A stretch of 64,000 bases of DNA. Source: Haloferax litoreum. Its GTDB lineage: Archaea > Halobacteriota > Halobacteria > Halobacteriales > Haloferacaceae. The translations under genes were made by a program, and so were the position numbers. Where the stretch lies: the NCBI RefSeq assembly GCF_009674605.1, contig NZ_WKJO01000002.1, positions 1 to 64,000 of the forward strand. The letters are read 5' to 3'. Below the pieces are notes generated by a model that was given only the letters and a program-made list of their open reading frames with translations, was not told the origin of the DNA and did no database searches. Of the stretch, positions 26,001 through 37,407 are shown piece by piece. Position 1 is the first letter of the stretch; every line of letters begins with the position of its first letter.

Positions 26001-26075
26001 CAGACGCACGACCTTCGATACGCCCGCGAGGACGAACTCATCAGCGTGTACCGGTTCGAACGGGCGACTCAGTAG
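23049..26075 (+). CDS. Fused glycosyltransferase: GT2 domain plus GT-C (PMT/ArnT-like) domain
   Basis: 1008 residues. After one membrane helix (10-30), residues about 85-340 are a GT-A fold family 2 transferase: ILVPAYEEAE, D175-A-E in VVDAEV, TEDFE with Asp295, and QRTRW from Gln330, the set used by membrane polysaccharide synthases. Four or so helices (about 360-450) follow. After a linker (about 475-515) comes a second enzyme-like domain with about ten helices, starting with the GT-C motif LWLDEIYT (Asp545-Glu546) and a PHPPLYF loop, typical of mannosyltransferases and ArnT/family 39 enzymes that use lipid-linked sugars. One part may make the lipid-linked sugar and the other transfer it. 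TATA-like GTTATATTAAAAG is at 23008-23020. Target (S-layer, lipid or polysaccharide) unknown. Confidence 0.85.
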   Translation: MMDIGANFYQVVKGVIVFGTIFFGIIWTLTNFYNYFPLVQRFADRVFERASRRVFGQSADSEAQRIDSRDGVGRHEDTSELPSMAILVPAYEEAEVVGNSIRSIFEAVYPSELLSVMVLVEPDDVATRDVLDRLSRTYPFETVVVPTDYPGEPNKPRALNYGFEFVESDVVGVVDAEVIIGASLLEEAGHTLVSDADFALSHLDMVNEDDGWLNLLFRAEYSYWYNLVIPSFEHVGYPIPLGGTSCFFGRGVLEDVSDARFDADDSPWSTTDRQWLSDHGLAGYIPWDPTNVTEDFELGLNLWTKDYEFAFLDAVTNEESPIELKSWIEQRTRWKKGKIYTFVQYLDRPPETLRQRFHIYWQSLLPHLGPINIAGLLFVFWLTTMTGAVPSVLVKGILSLGLSFLVLVAALYARGYWIVSDKPLPQRLQRTCVVALSLFFYWIFQWLADVRAILQTYQGQFHWTKTAHLGRNLSEVDSGRGIRVSDISVSLLGGDANDSLDIPTSSTSVDRTIPRRKRLGALAVVLVVAMVLRIGALTRWSLWLDEIYTVTFRAAVPIGELLVIPWDPHPPLYFILLHLWMSVAGQTQFGAGLFSVVFSVATVGMVYLLARRLYDDATGLVAASLVTISTMHIHFGRTIRMYSLLTFLILASWYTYLHLPERNRWSALTYLVVTIAMLYTHVYAVFVLLAQHGYTVLTESSRGFKRRWIALQVAVSLLYLPWVYVLSQQVLGQVTDANRAGTAISWIPAPSTELLRDTFLMFAGFPSYYPIFNDSWVAWGAALVVLLTINVTIMFAIVSYEPADDGSIEYHLVDLGRGSLLAVFFIVPIAVPFVLSYVLFPIYFPRYALAASLPLLVLVARGLVNLEYQPVWRAVFSVVLVAGAITTGVGYYAGDTVEDWDGSVSDVSANISPDDLLVIQPFWVENDVSYYYGGPAVERMMLPASPDVTASERSLLATKVSEHETVWVVRYQTDDSDGVLGTLNQTHDLRYAREDELISVYRFERATQ

Positions 26076-26381
26076 TCCGTTTCGTGGCTACGACAGTCCA
26101 TCTGCTTCGATGGCTCTCTCCCCACGAAGACCTCACTTTCCGATTGGAGCGTGTTCTCACTAGCCACTGTTTCAGCCCCGAAACCCCCCGGTAAATGCGT
26201 GTTGTCGGTTTTTACTATCAATCTCCAAAATAATTAACCGAGCGACGACTCGCCGATGACCGCGTTTCCTTGGCCAAGCCTCGACGACTATTTCGTATTT
26301 ACCCGATTTCAAATAATTATTTTCACGACCGATTACGGATTGAATAACCTTATCAAACCAAATCGTAGATGATGATATAGA
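26076..26381. other. Intergenic region with pckA promoter
   Basis: 306 bp without a gene. The second half is AT-rich, with AATAATTA-type runs near 26229 and 26312. A TATA-like CCTTATCAAA at 26348-26357 sits 25-34 bp before the pckA ATG, fitting leaderless transcription. No clear operator was found. Confidence 0.5.
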
Positions 26382-27896
26382 ATGGAAGAAGCAACCCACT
26401 GGCCAACACTGGCTGATTTCCCCGACCCCACCACGGCGGAGCACGTAACGTACAATCCTCCAGTTGCAGAACTCCGTGAATATTCCGAACACCTCGAGAC
26501 GACCACTGAGTTCGGTGCTCCGTCGTACGTGAGCGACTATCGCTCCCGAAGCGCGGCACAAACCGCGAACTCCATCGACGACTCGTTCGACGACGAGGAC
26601 ATCGCTGTGTTCGAACGTGCCATCGAGTGGACGAACGATTCCTCGAACGACGTGCTGTGTGTCGACCGGGTCGTCGGTCGGAACGAGGACGTTTCGGCCG
26701 TCTGCCGACTGTTTCTTCCCAAGGAGTACGGCCGCATCGCACTCGCGTGGGCGAAACTTCTCGAACCAGCCAACGGCGCAGAGCCTGATTTCGTGACCGT
26801 CCAACTCCCGGACGCAACCGACGAACCGTGCATCCGCGTCCTCCCCGAGGTAGGACTCACGACGGTCCTCGGAAGCGACTACACCGGTGAGGCGAAGAAG
26901 TCGTTCCTTCGACTGTTCATGCACCGGGCGAAACAGGCAGGCGGTCTCGGCCTCCACGCCGGCAGTAAACGAGTGTGCCTCGAAGACGGTGACGACCGGC
27001 GCGAAGTCGGCCAACTCTACCTCGGGCTTTCCGGGACGGGGAAGTCGACGCTGACCAGCCACGGACTTTGGCTCGACGACCCCGAGGGTGCAGAGATGCT
27101 CCAAGACGACGTGTGTGCGTTGCTCCCGTCGGGTACTGTCGCCGGGAGTGAAGGTGGTGGCCTCTACATCAAAACACTCGGCCTCGACGAGACCGAACAA
27201 CCCGAACTTTACGGGGCCGCAACGGACGCGAGCGCCGTCCTCGAGAACGTCGCTGTCGACGACGATGGGAGTGTCGAATTCGACGAACCACGGTACGGAC
27301 GCAATGCGCGAGCCGTGATTCAGCGAGACTGCCTCCAAAGTTCGGCAACGGATATCGACCTCGACAGCGTCGACCAGGTGTTCTTCATCACGCGAAACCC
27401 ACTGATGCCGCCGATTGCCAAACTCGACGAGACGCAGGCCGCTGTCGCGTTCATGCTGGGCGAGTCCGTCGAGACGAGCGCTGGCGACCCATCACGAATC
27501 GGCGAACCGATTCGTGTCGTCGGAACGAACCCATTCATCGTCGGTTCGGAGGGTGAAGAGGGGAACCGATTCCGTGACCTCATCGACAACCTCGACGTCG
27601 ATTGCTTCGTCATCAATACTGGTGCTGTCGGCACCGACGACCCAGTCGACGTCGGCGTCGAAGAGACGGTCGCCATCCTCGAAGGCGTCGCCCGTGAGAG
27701 CATCGAATGGGCCTACGACGAGACGCTTGGCCTGACCGTTCCGACGAACGTCCCCGGCATCGACGTCGCTCAGTACGTCGTCGCAGACCACGTCGAAGAC
27801 TTCGCCGACGCACACGGGAAACTCCGCGACGAGCGTCGGTCGTACCTTGCGCAGTTCGACGAACTCGACGACGATATCGTCGACGCGGCGTACTGA
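26382..27896 (+). CDS. pckA: Phosphoenolpyruvate carboxykinase, ATP-type
   Basis: 504 residues. It converts oxaloacetate and ATP to phosphoenolpyruvate, the entry step of gluconeogenesis. The kinase-1a loop is GLSGTGKSTL with Lys221, the kinase-2 region is MLQDDVCALLPSG, and the sequence EEGNRFRD and IT/NPL segments fit the ATP-using family. The start ATG follows a TATA-like element at leaderless distance. It stands alone as a single-gene unit. Control by carbon source is expected in haloarchaea but no known motif was seen. Confidence 0.85.
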   Translation: MEEATHWPTLADFPDPTTAEHVTYNPPVAELREYSEHLETTTEFGAPSYVSDYRSRSAAQTANSIDDSFDDEDIAVFERAIEWTNDSSNDVLCVDRVVGRNEDVSAVCRLFLPKEYGRIALAWAKLLEPANGAEPDFVTVQLPDATDEPCIRVLPEVGLTTVLGSDYTGEAKKSFLRLFMHRAKQAGGLGLHAGSKRVCLEDGDDRREVGQLYLGLSGTGKSTLTSHGLWLDDPEGAEMLQDDVCALLPSGTVAGSEGGGLYIKTLGLDETEQPELYGAATDASAVLENVAVDDDGSVEFDEPRYGRNARAVIQRDCLQSSATDIDLDSVDQVFFITRNPLMPPIAKLDETQAAVAFMLGESVETSAGDPSRIGEPIRVVGTNPFIVGSEGEEGNRFRDLIDNLDVDCFVINTGAVGTDDPVDVGVEETVAILEGVARESIEWAYDETLGLTVPTNVPGIDVAQYVVADHVEDFADAHGKLRDERRSYLAQFDELDDDIVDAAY

Positions 27897-28075
27897 ACCC
27901 ACGCAGCGGTATTCTTCCATAATCCCTTTTGAACGCCGCACAGTGGGCGACACATCGACAGTGAGAGTAGTGGTCGACGACGTCACCCCACAAGAGAACT
28001 GAGAGGACGGTGAGACGATGGTGTTAGGACGAGGTAAAATCCACTACTTGGTGGGGTTCCCGGTTCGACCGGTGA

Positions 28076-29125
28076 TTATTCGATCACTGTTTCTAACGCA
28101 TCCATAACACGGTCGACTTTGTCGACTTCGGCGTTGTAGCCCATGTGACCGACGCGGAGGATATCGTCTTCGAGGTCGGCGAGTCCTGTCGAGAGGACGA
28201 TGTCGTGTCGTTCGTTGAGTTCGCGTTGCAGTGCTTTCGCCTCGCCGGGCACGTGGAGGGCCGTGACCGTCGGTGCACTCCGCTCTGGGTCGGGGTAGAG
28301 GTCGAGTTCGAGTGCCGCGCCTCGCTCCCGGCAGTGTGCGGCGGCAGTCTCGTGGCGTTCGTAGACTGACTCGATTCCTTCTTCGAGCAGCATCTCCAAC
28401 GATTCGTCTAAAGCGGCGACGTTGGCCACGAGGTGCGTATACGGGAACCTGTCGCTGGTGTCACGCCACGGGAGCAGGTTCGTATAGAGGGACGTTGGGT
28501 CGCGTTCTTCTGCGACTTCCCACGCTCGGTCGCTGACGGCGACAGTCGTCAGTCCCGGTGGCGAACTGAACGCCTTTTGGGACGCACCGAGGTTGATATC
28601 GATGTACTCGCTTGGGACGGGCGTCCCACCGAGCGAGGAGACGGCGTCGACGATGGTCAATACGTCGTGGTCGTGGAGTAGTTCGAGGACTGGTTCGATG
28701 TCGTTGAGGGTTCCCGTCGGCGTCTCACAGTGGACCATCGTCGCGACTTTGAAATCTCCCTCGTCGAGTGCCTCCTCGACACCGGCGTAATCGAGTGGGT
28801 CGGTGTAGTCGGCACCGACGAGCGTCGGATTGCCGCCGTAGTTCTCCACGAAGTCGGCGAACCCATCTCCGTAGAGCCCGTTCGAGACGCAGAGAACGTC
28901 GTCACCGGGGGCGACCGTCGAGGCGATGGCCGCTTCGAGGCCGAGAATCCCCTCACCTCCCATGACAAGTACGTCGTCGTCGGTGTCGTAGATGGTCTGC
29001 AATTTTGCACAGACCTCGTCGTACGTGTCGAAGAACGACTGCTCGACGTCGGGATTCGGCATCGGGTCACTCATCCGGTCACGAACCCGTGGCGGGACCG
29101 CCGTCGGGCCGGGTGTCATCAGCAT
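28076..29125 (-). CDS. Class V aminotransferase (serine/alanine-glyoxylate type)
   Basis: About 349 residues, a PLP enzyme. It begins MLMTPGPTAVPPRV, the usual start of alanine-glyoxylate and serine-glyoxylate aminotransferases. The PLP lysine lies in LGASQKAFSSPPGL, and the Asp that pairs with the ring nitrogen is in VDAVSSLGG. The ATG at 29125 is chosen because it begins this conserved start; the open frame to 29248 runs through the promoter. It is divergent from the AIR-synthase-like gene. The exact amino donor cannot be told. Confidence 0.88.
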   Translation of the reverse strand: MLMTPGPTAVPPRVRDRMSDPMPNPDVEQSFFDTYDEVCAKLQTIYDTDDDVLVMGGEGILGLEAAIASTVAPGDDVLCVSNGLYGDGFADFVENYGGNPTLVGADYTDPLDYAGVEEALDEGDFKVATMVHCETPTGTLNDIEPVLELLHDHDVLTIVDAVSSLGGTPVPSEYIDINLGASQKAFSSPPGLTTVAVSDRAWEVAEERDPTSLYTNLLPWRDTSDRFPYTHLVANVAALDESLEMLLEEGIESVYERHETAAAHCRERGAALELDLYPDPERSAPTVTALHVPGEAKALQRELNERHDIVLSTGLADLEDDILRVGHMGYNAEVDKVDRVMDALETVIE

Positions 29126-29240
29126 AGTCGGCCGTTTCGCGGGAGGTGGTATAAGCCGTGATGATGTCTGTCGGCCGTGGCGTGCAATCGCGTCACCGCC
29201 GAACGGGAAGACACAAAAGCCGACCTGCAACACTATCACC

Positions 29241-30218
29241 ATGAGCAAACTCTCGCCCGCGGACCTCGACCGCTACATCTTCTCGCGGACGGGTGCGGCC
29301 AACGACGACCTGCTCGTCGGCGCTGGCTACGGCGAAGATGCCGCTGCCGTCGCAACCGACGAGGGGACGATGGTCGTCACTACCGACCCAATCTCGCTCG
29401 CCGCGAAGCGTATCGGAACGCTCGGTGTCGCGATTGCGAGCAACGATGTCGCTGCCTGTGGTGGCATCCCGACGTGGCTCGTAAGCACAATCCTCCTTCC
29501 CGAACCCGACGTCGACGTACTCGACGACATCACCGCTCAACTCGACGCCGAAGCCACCCGGTTAGGAATCACTATCGTTGGTGGGCACACCGAAACCGTC
29601 GCTGGTCTCTCACGCCCACTTCTCTCGCTGACGTGTCTGGGGCCAACTGACCGCTACGTGCCCACGTCGGGTGCGTCGCCCGGTGACGCGGTGATACTCA
29701 CGAAAGGGGCGGGTATCGAAGGGACCGCCGTCCTCGCGACTGACTTCCGCGACGACCTCGAATCGGCTGGCGTCGGCGTCGATACCGTCGACCGGGCAGC
29801 AGGGTTCTTCGGCGACATCAGCGTCCTCCCCGAATCCGCCGTCCTCGCTCCCGTCGCGACAGCGATGCACGACCCGACTGAGGGTGGGGTCCTCAACGGC
29901 CTGGTCGAACTCGCCTGCGCTTCGGACGTCCGTATCGACGTAGAGAGAGACGCTGTCCCCGTTCGCCCCGAGACACGGACGGTGTGTGCGGCGATGGGTG
30001 TCGACCCACTTCGCATCCTTGGGTCGGGTGCACTCCTTGCGACAGTTCCTGCCGACGAGACTGACTCAGTGCTCGCAGCACTCGCCGACGAAGGTATCGA
30101 AGCGACGGTGGTCGCAACGGTCGAACAACCGACTGACGAGGACGAGTGTGGTGTCGTCTTGGACGGCGAGCACTACACTGGCGGTGTTCAGGACGACATG
30201 TACGACCTTTGGGACTGA
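29241..30218 (+). CDS. AIR synthase-related (HypE-like) protein
   Basis: 325 residues of the AIRS/PurM-HypE-SelD-ThiL superfamily, which bind ATP. The N-terminal ATP-binding half shows GYGEDAAAVAT and VVTTDPIS, then ASNDVAACGG; the C-terminal half has MHDPTEGGVLNGL. It resembles HypE, but the C-terminal Cys tail used in hydrogenase maturation is missing (it ends DDMYDLWD) and no hydrogenase genes are in view. The ATG at 29241 was chosen as the start of homology; the frame opens at 28992 inside the divergent gene. Reaction unknown. Confidence 0.8.
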   Translation: MSKLSPADLDRYIFSRTGAANDDLLVGAGYGEDAAAVATDEGTMVVTTDPISLAAKRIGTLGVAIASNDVAACGGIPTWLVSTILLPEPDVDVLDDITAQLDAEATRLGITIVGGHTETVAGLSRPLLSLTCLGPTDRYVPTSGASPGDAVILTKGAGIEGTAVLATDFRDDLESAGVGVDTVDRAAGFFGDISVLPESAVLAPVATAMHDPTEGGVLNGLVELACASDVRIDVERDAVPVRPETRTVCAAMGVDPLRILGSGALLATVPADETDSVLAALADEGIEATVVATVEQPTDEDECGVVLDGEHYTGGVQDDMYDLWD

Positions 30219-32642
<2,424 letters not shown>

Positions 32643-32798
32643 ATCGAGAACCACTGGAACGGTGACAGTGTCTGACCACCCATTGGGGTGGTGACACGCT
32701 CCCCTGACCGGTCTCACGACCGAATCGTGAAGCAGTGCGGAACGTAGTGGGTTGTGACCGTTTCTGTTAGACCACTCCCACCCGACCTGCAGTCGACG

Positions 32799-33962
32799 TT
32801 ACCAGAACCGATTCTCGTCGAGGCGAGCGAGCGCTTCTTCGATTGTCGCTTCGTTGCGAGAGAAGGTGAAGCGAACCCAATCTGCAGACCCCTCCGTGTA
32901 GAAACTGCTTCCGGGGACTGCCGCGACACCCGCCTCGCGGATGAGGCGAAGTGTGAACGCTGTGTCGTCTTCGTCGCCCGGATACCGGGTGAGCATGTAG
33001 TAGGCACCGTCGGGCTTGACGGGGTCTAAACCGACCGCTCGGAGCCCGTCGTAGAGCGTGTTGCGGCGTCGCTCGTACGACGCAGAGAGGTTCTCGTAGT
33101 AATCATCTGGGAGGGAAAGCGCCTCGACGCCCGCTTTCTGGAACGGGGTCGGTGCACAGATGCTCGTGTAGTCGTGGACCTTTCTGAGTTCGGCGGAGAG
33201 TGGTTCGGGTGCGAGTGCGAACCCGACACGCCACCCCGTCACAGAGTAGGTCTTCGACATGCCCGTGCAGACGACGGTCCGTCCGGCGAGGCCGTCGATT
33301 TCGACGGGACTGCGGTACTCGTCGGTGTAGACGATGTGCTCGTAGATTTCGTCGGTGACGACGATGAGGTCTTCTGCGGCAGCGACGTCGGCGATGAGTT
33401 CGAGTTCACGAGGGGCGAAGACCTTCCCCGTCGGGTTGTGTGGGTGGTTGAGGATGAGGATAGACGCGTCTTTGGCGGCCTCTCTGAGCGTGTCTGGGTC
33501 GACTTCGAGGCCGTCAGTGATGTCGAGTGGAATCGGTCGCCCCCCTGCGAATTGGACCGCGGGGATGTAACTCTCGTAGGTCGGTTCGAAGTAGATGACG
33601 CCGTCGCCGGGGTCACAGAGTGCGAGGAGACTGGAGACGACTGCTTCGCTCGTTCCGGTCGTGACCGTGACTTCCGTCTCTGGGTCGTACGAGACGCCTT
33701 TCCACTCCTCGTACCGTTCTGCAATCGTCTCGCGGAGTTCCGGAAGCCCCCACGTAATCGTGTACTGACTCGAAGTATCGATTGCCGCCTTGGCGGCCTC
33801 TTTGACGCTCGGTGGCGTCTCGTCTTCGTCGGGAATCCCCTGTGAGAGGTTGATGGCGTCGTGTCTGTGTGCCTCACGTGTCATCTCCCGAATGACCGAT
33901 TCGCGCATCCCCTCGACGCGGTCGCTCCCAATCTGCCGAGAAAACGAAGATGGATTTGGCAT
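32799..33962 (-). CDS. Class I/II aminotransferase
   Basis: About 387 residues, fold type I PLP enzyme. Visible motifs are INLSQGIPDE at the start, ILNHPHNPTGKV, VVTDEIYEHIVY, the PLP lysine in MSKTYSVTGWRVGF and the late Arg in WVRFTFSRNE. The start at 33962 (MPNPSSFSR) is preferred to 33986. It resembles the kynurenine/methionine aminotransferase group (KAT/YbdL). The physiological substrate is unclear. Confidence 0.87.
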   Translation of the reverse strand: MPNPSSFSRQIGSDRVEGMRESVIREMTREAHRHDAINLSQGIPDEDETPPSVKEAAKAAIDTSSQYTITWGLPELRETIAERYEEWKGVSYDPETEVTVTTGTSEAVVSSLLALCDPGDGVIYFEPTYESYIPAVQFAGGRPIPLDITDGLEVDPDTLREAAKDASILILNHPHNPTGKVFAPRELELIADVAAAEDLIVVTDEIYEHIVYTDEYRSPVEIDGLAGRTVVCTGMSKTYSVTGWRVGFALAPEPLSAELRKVHDYTSICAPTPFQKAGVEALSLPDDYYENLSASYERRRNTLYDGLRAVGLDPVKPDGAYYMLTRYPGDEDDTAFTLRLIREAGVAAVPGSSFYTEGSADWVRFTFSRNEATIEEALARLDENRFW

Positions 33963-34078
33963 AGTTGGTATGTGCCTGTGTGGCATATGAATCCTGACGG
34001 TTCCGTGATTCGAAGACTCCGTCTCTCAGCCGTCGTGCGTCACCCAATGGGGCGAGAACTGAACAGTCAGTCGCGTCT

Positions 34079-35164
34079 CTAGTGGGTGAACGGTGTCTCT
34101 CCGATGTCGATACTCTCCAACGAAATCGTCCGCATCTCCACGTCTTCGAAGACAGCACCCCACCCTCCAACGACGACCGTCTCATCGCCCGTACCGAGTG
34201 TGAGGTTCTTGTGCGACCCCAGGTCTGAGAGTGCTAATCGTGACGGATTTCGCTCGTCACCGTGGAACGAGATGTCGGCGACGGTTCCTTCGACAGTGGT
34301 CTCACTTCCTTCTGCGAGGTCGATTCCTTCGGCGGTAATTCCGAGTTCGAACCCTCTTTCCCAAAGGGGTAAGAGATCCCGAATGAACTCTTCGATGGTG
34401 ACGTAGGTGAACTGTTCGTCGTCGTCGAGGTAGACCGTCGGGTAGAGATTCCACAGGCAGGTGAGGAAGTACCAGTGAAAGACGAACGGCAGGATACGGT
34501 CGTAGACGAGGACGCCGTAGTCTTCGTCGGAGCGCGTGTTCGGTGCGAAACACGTCCGGTCTCGGTCGATGACGACGAGAAACGGTCCCGGGATGGTACA
34601 CACACGAAGTTCTGAGAGAAGTCCATTCGGGTCGAACTCTGCAGGTGGTTCTTCACCCTGGTCGATGTAGACGGATGCACGAACGACGACACCTCGGTTG
34701 CGGGCCTCTCGAAGCGCGGGGGAGAGCGACTGGAGTTGTTCGAACGACCCAGCGACTTCCACGACGGTTCCTGCGTCGTCGATGAGGTCCTGTGCGTTCT
34801 CGACTGCTGTCTCGACACGCTTGGTGACACCGACTCGCGCGTCCATCCGTTCAGGAGTTCGGTATCGCTCGCGGACCGCTTCGGCAGCATCGTGGAGGAG
34901 TTCTCCCCTCGTCTCTAGGTCGGCCATCGCTGCCTCCGGGTCACACGGTCGAACGTAGAGTTTCTCTCGTTCGATGGTCTCGACGTACCCCTTCGATTCG
35001 AGACTTCGAAGAACGTCGTACACTTGCGAGACGGGTACGGCGCTCTCTCTGCCCACTTCGATAGCAGGCGAGACACCCATCTCAAGGAGTGTGAGGTAGG
35101 CGTCGGCTTGGTACGACGTGAGGTCCGCGTACTCGAGTGCCTGCGAAAGCGTCTCGCGGTCCAT
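34079..35164 (-). CDS. TrmB family transcriptional regulator
   Basis: About 361 residues. The N-terminal winged helix (LTSYQADAYLTLLEMGVSPAIEVGRE with VPVSQVYDVLRSLESKGYVE) is followed by a coiled linker and the TrmB sugar-binding domain (the FVVID, DYGVLVYDR and C-terminal beta-rich parts). Proteins of this form sense sugars and control sugar transport and central carbon genes. The start at 35164 (MDRETLSQAL) fits the family better than 35197. Its targets are unknown; the glycoside cluster at 39.6-51 kb and pckA are candidates only by theme. Confidence 0.85.
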   Translation of the reverse strand: MDRETLSQALEYADLTSYQADAYLTLLEMGVSPAIEVGRESAVPVSQVYDVLRSLESKGYVETIEREKLYVRPCDPEAAMADLETRGELLHDAAEAVRERYRTPERMDARVGVTKRVETAVENAQDLIDDAGTVVEVAGSFEQLQSLSPALREARNRGVVVRASVYIDQGEEPPAEFDPNGLLSELRVCTIPGPFLVVIDRDRTCFAPNTRSDEDYGVLVYDRILPFVFHWYFLTCLWNLYPTVYLDDDEQFTYVTIEEFIRDLLPLWERGFELGITAEGIDLAEGSETTVEGTVADISFHGDERNPSRLALSDLGSHKNLTLGTGDETVVVGGWGAVFEDVEMRTISLESIDIGETPFTH

Positions 35165-35439
35165 ATCTACACCCACTCTATCGCTTACCATGAACACTTC
35201 GTCGGTTCCCTGTCCTGATTCGGGGAACTGTTCGTGTTCGCCTAGGCCAGTGGATTCTGACCGCCTGGCCTCTTTTCGGTGGGTGGCCGCTGTGGCTCAC
35301 CCTCTGTTTTTCGTGGAACATCGTACGTGTACCGAGGTGCGTCGCCCCGGCCCACAGCACCATCAGAACAGAACCAAATGGAGACTTCGTCTTCTCGCTC
35401 TCGATGCCGCGAGTCACCTACCGGTTGGCCTGTCGATGT

Positions 35440-36504
35440 TCAAACTGACACTCGTTGGTCGAGTGGGTCTTCGAGTTCTCCCATCACTGCTTCGAGAGCG
35501 TCTGTCGCCGTGAGCAGTCCAACGACTTCACCATCTTGTAAGACCAGTGCGAGTTCCTGGTCTTCTGCTTGGAACTGGTCGAACGCGTCACTCACGTTCG
35601 TCTCTGCGGCCACCGTCGTCGGTGGTGCCGCAATCTCGGAGAACGAGAGGGAACCATCCTTCAGTTCTTCGAAGTGTTCGATTATCGATGGCGCGTACAC
35701 GACTCCCTGGAAGTCGGTCAACTCCTCACCGACGAGTGGGAAGCGAGTATGCGGTGTCTTTCGAATCCGCTCGAAATTCTCTCCGGTGGAGGCTGTCGTC
35801 GAGAGTGCGATGATTTCGCTTGCCGGGACCATGATCTCACTGGTGGAGAGTTCCCCGACGTCCAGTGCGTTGAGCACTTCGTCGCGACGTTCTTCGGGGA
35901 GGTCCCCTTCTTCGAGCAGTGAGTGAAGCCGATTTCGAAGTTGGGCACGCGACTCGAGCACGTCTTCTTCGGTTTCGAGCCACGCCCCGGTCATCTCGAT
36001 TCCGAACAGTTTGAGTGTCCCTTTTGCGATCCAGTCGCCGAACGTGATGAGCGGCGATATCAGCCAGTTGAACCAGTACAGGGGTGTCGCTCCGTACCGA
36101 CACACCAGTCGTGAACGTTCGACACCGAGATAGGTCGGCGTCTGTTCACCGTGTGTGAGGTGAAGGAGGTTGATGATACCAAATGCGATGAGAGCGCCCA
36201 CGCCGATCGAAGCAAGCGGCGTACTGGCGAAGTAGGGTTCGAACAGGGCTGCGAGTGCCGGTTCGGCCACGATACCGACGGCGATACTGGAGGCCGTAAT
36301 ACCCACTTGACAGGTCGTGAGATAGATTTCGAGGTTGTTCGTCATCTCCCACGCTCGTTCGAGAGCGGGATTTCCATCGATGAACTCTCCTTTACTAAAC
36401 TGCCGAGCCCGGGTCAACGCGAACTCGATGGCGACGAAAAACCCGTTCGCGAGGATGAGTAGGATACCTGCAACGAGGCGTACGCCTATCTCTGTTGGGT
36501 TCAT
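35440..36504 (-). CDS. CNNM/CBS domain membrane protein (CorC/HlyC-like)
   Basis: 354 residues. The N-terminal DUF21/CNNM membrane domain has four helices (NGFFVAIEFALTRAR, LTTCQVGITASSIAVG, and HLTHGEQTPTYLG with a motif like the family's 'GE..PK'). Two CBS domains follow (ASEIIALSTTAS and DGEVVGLLTATDALEAVMGEL). Related proteins help move magnesium or other divalent ions. The protein ends soon after the CBS pair, without the extra C-terminal CorC domain often present. Confidence 0.85.
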   Translation of the reverse strand: MNPTEIGVRLVAGILLILANGFFVAIEFALTRARQFSKGEFIDGNPALERAWEMTNNLEIYLTTCQVGITASSIAVGIVAEPALAALFEPYFASTPLASIGVGALIAFGIINLLHLTHGEQTPTYLGVERSRLVCRYGATPLYWFNWLISPLITFGDWIAKGTLKLFGIEMTGAWLETEEDVLESRAQLRNRLHSLLEEGDLPEERRDEVLNALDVGELSTSEIMVPASEIIALSTTASTGENFERIRKTPHTRFPLVGEELTDFQGVVYAPSIIEHFEELKDGSLSFSEIAAPPTTVAAETNVSDAFDQFQAEDQELALVLQDGEVVGLLTATDALEAVMGELEDPLDQRVSV

Positions 36505-36675
36505 TGGAGCTCGTACCCGTATCGTTTCTGCTCTATCCTTTAGAAAGCGTTGATTGTCTTGTCTTATTTATATCTGATTGCCGATTCGCAAATATTCGAG
36601 CCAAATATGATGGTACCTGACAAGATTGTGGGCAAGGTTAACCCTTTTGCGCACCTGCTCTCGAAGTGAATCACG

Positions 36676-37134
36676 ATGAGTGGACTCGACGATTTGGACC
36701 GAGAGATATTGTACATGCTCCAAGGCGAAGCGAGGCATACCTCTTCGACGGATATCGCGGATTCTCTCGACGTGTCAGCGAGTACGGTTCGGAACCGCAT
36801 CCAACGACTCGAAGGAGACGGCGTTCTCCGGGGATACCACGCCGACGTGGACTACGAGTCGGCGGGATACCAACTGTTCACGCTTATCGTCTGCACGGCG
36901 CCAATTCCAGAACGTGAGGAACTAGCCGTTGCCGCCGCGGAAGTATCGGGTGTTGTCGAGGTACAAGAAGTGATGACGGGTGAATCGAACGTGTTGGTTC
37001 GTGCTATCGGCGAGGATGGTGACGACCTCAGCAGAATCGGTGAGGAACTGGACGAACTCGGACTTCAGGTACTGGACGAAGATTTGATTCGGAACACTCA
37101 CCGCACACCATATGCCGGATTCGAGCAACAGTGA
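36676..37134 (+). CDS. Lrp/AsnC family regulator
   Basis: 152 residues. The N-terminal HTH is clear (DLDREILYMLQGEARHTSSTDIADSLDVSA, split over helices 1-3), and the C-terminal part is the RAM-like ligand domain (EREELAVAAAEVSGVVEVQEVMTGE). It is divergent from the CNNM gene, 171 bp apart. AAGGTTAACCCTTTT at 36633-36647 is a short imperfect palindrome before the start and could be an operator. Targets unknown. Confidence 0.85.
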   Translation: MSGLDDLDREILYMLQGEARHTSSTDIADSLDVSASTVRNRIQRLEGDGVLRGYHADVDYESAGYQLFTLIVCTAPIPEREELAVAAAEVSGVVEVQEVMTGESNVLVRAIGEDGDDLSRIGEELDELGLQVLDEDLIRNTHRTPYAGFEQQ

Positions 37135-37407
37135 GGTAGGTGGCGATACAGTGTCAGAATCGACCACACGCTCGTGTGTGATGCTCGCAAAAAGCCGTCG
37201 CATGGTCCAAGCGAGGACCGTTCCCAAACCGGTGGGTGGTGTCTCACTGATAGAGTACGAAAAGACAGACGTTGAGTTCGATACTTTCGGCAACTCGAGG
37301 CCATCCTCTGAGTAGAACTCTCGAGCCGCATTTTTGTGCTTCAAGTCCTCATACTACGGCAATGATACTCGTCTCAACCGATTCATTCACTTGTGTAGGT
37401 GGGTACG

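Noticed and set aside
24510..26009. 499-codon minus-strand open frame inside the glycosyltransferase gene
   Set aside because: Shadow frame of a high-GC gene; composition is unlike a protein and the plus strand has clear catalytic motifs.
28060..28085. tRNA-like GGTTCGACC (T-arm pattern)
   Set aside because: No matching acceptor stem, D-arm or anticodon arm could be built around it.
37112..37315. 67-codon open frame overlapping the end of the Lrp gene
   Set aside because: It overlaps a real gene at its start and shows no clear domain; a faint likeness to a HalOD1-type domain could not be supported.
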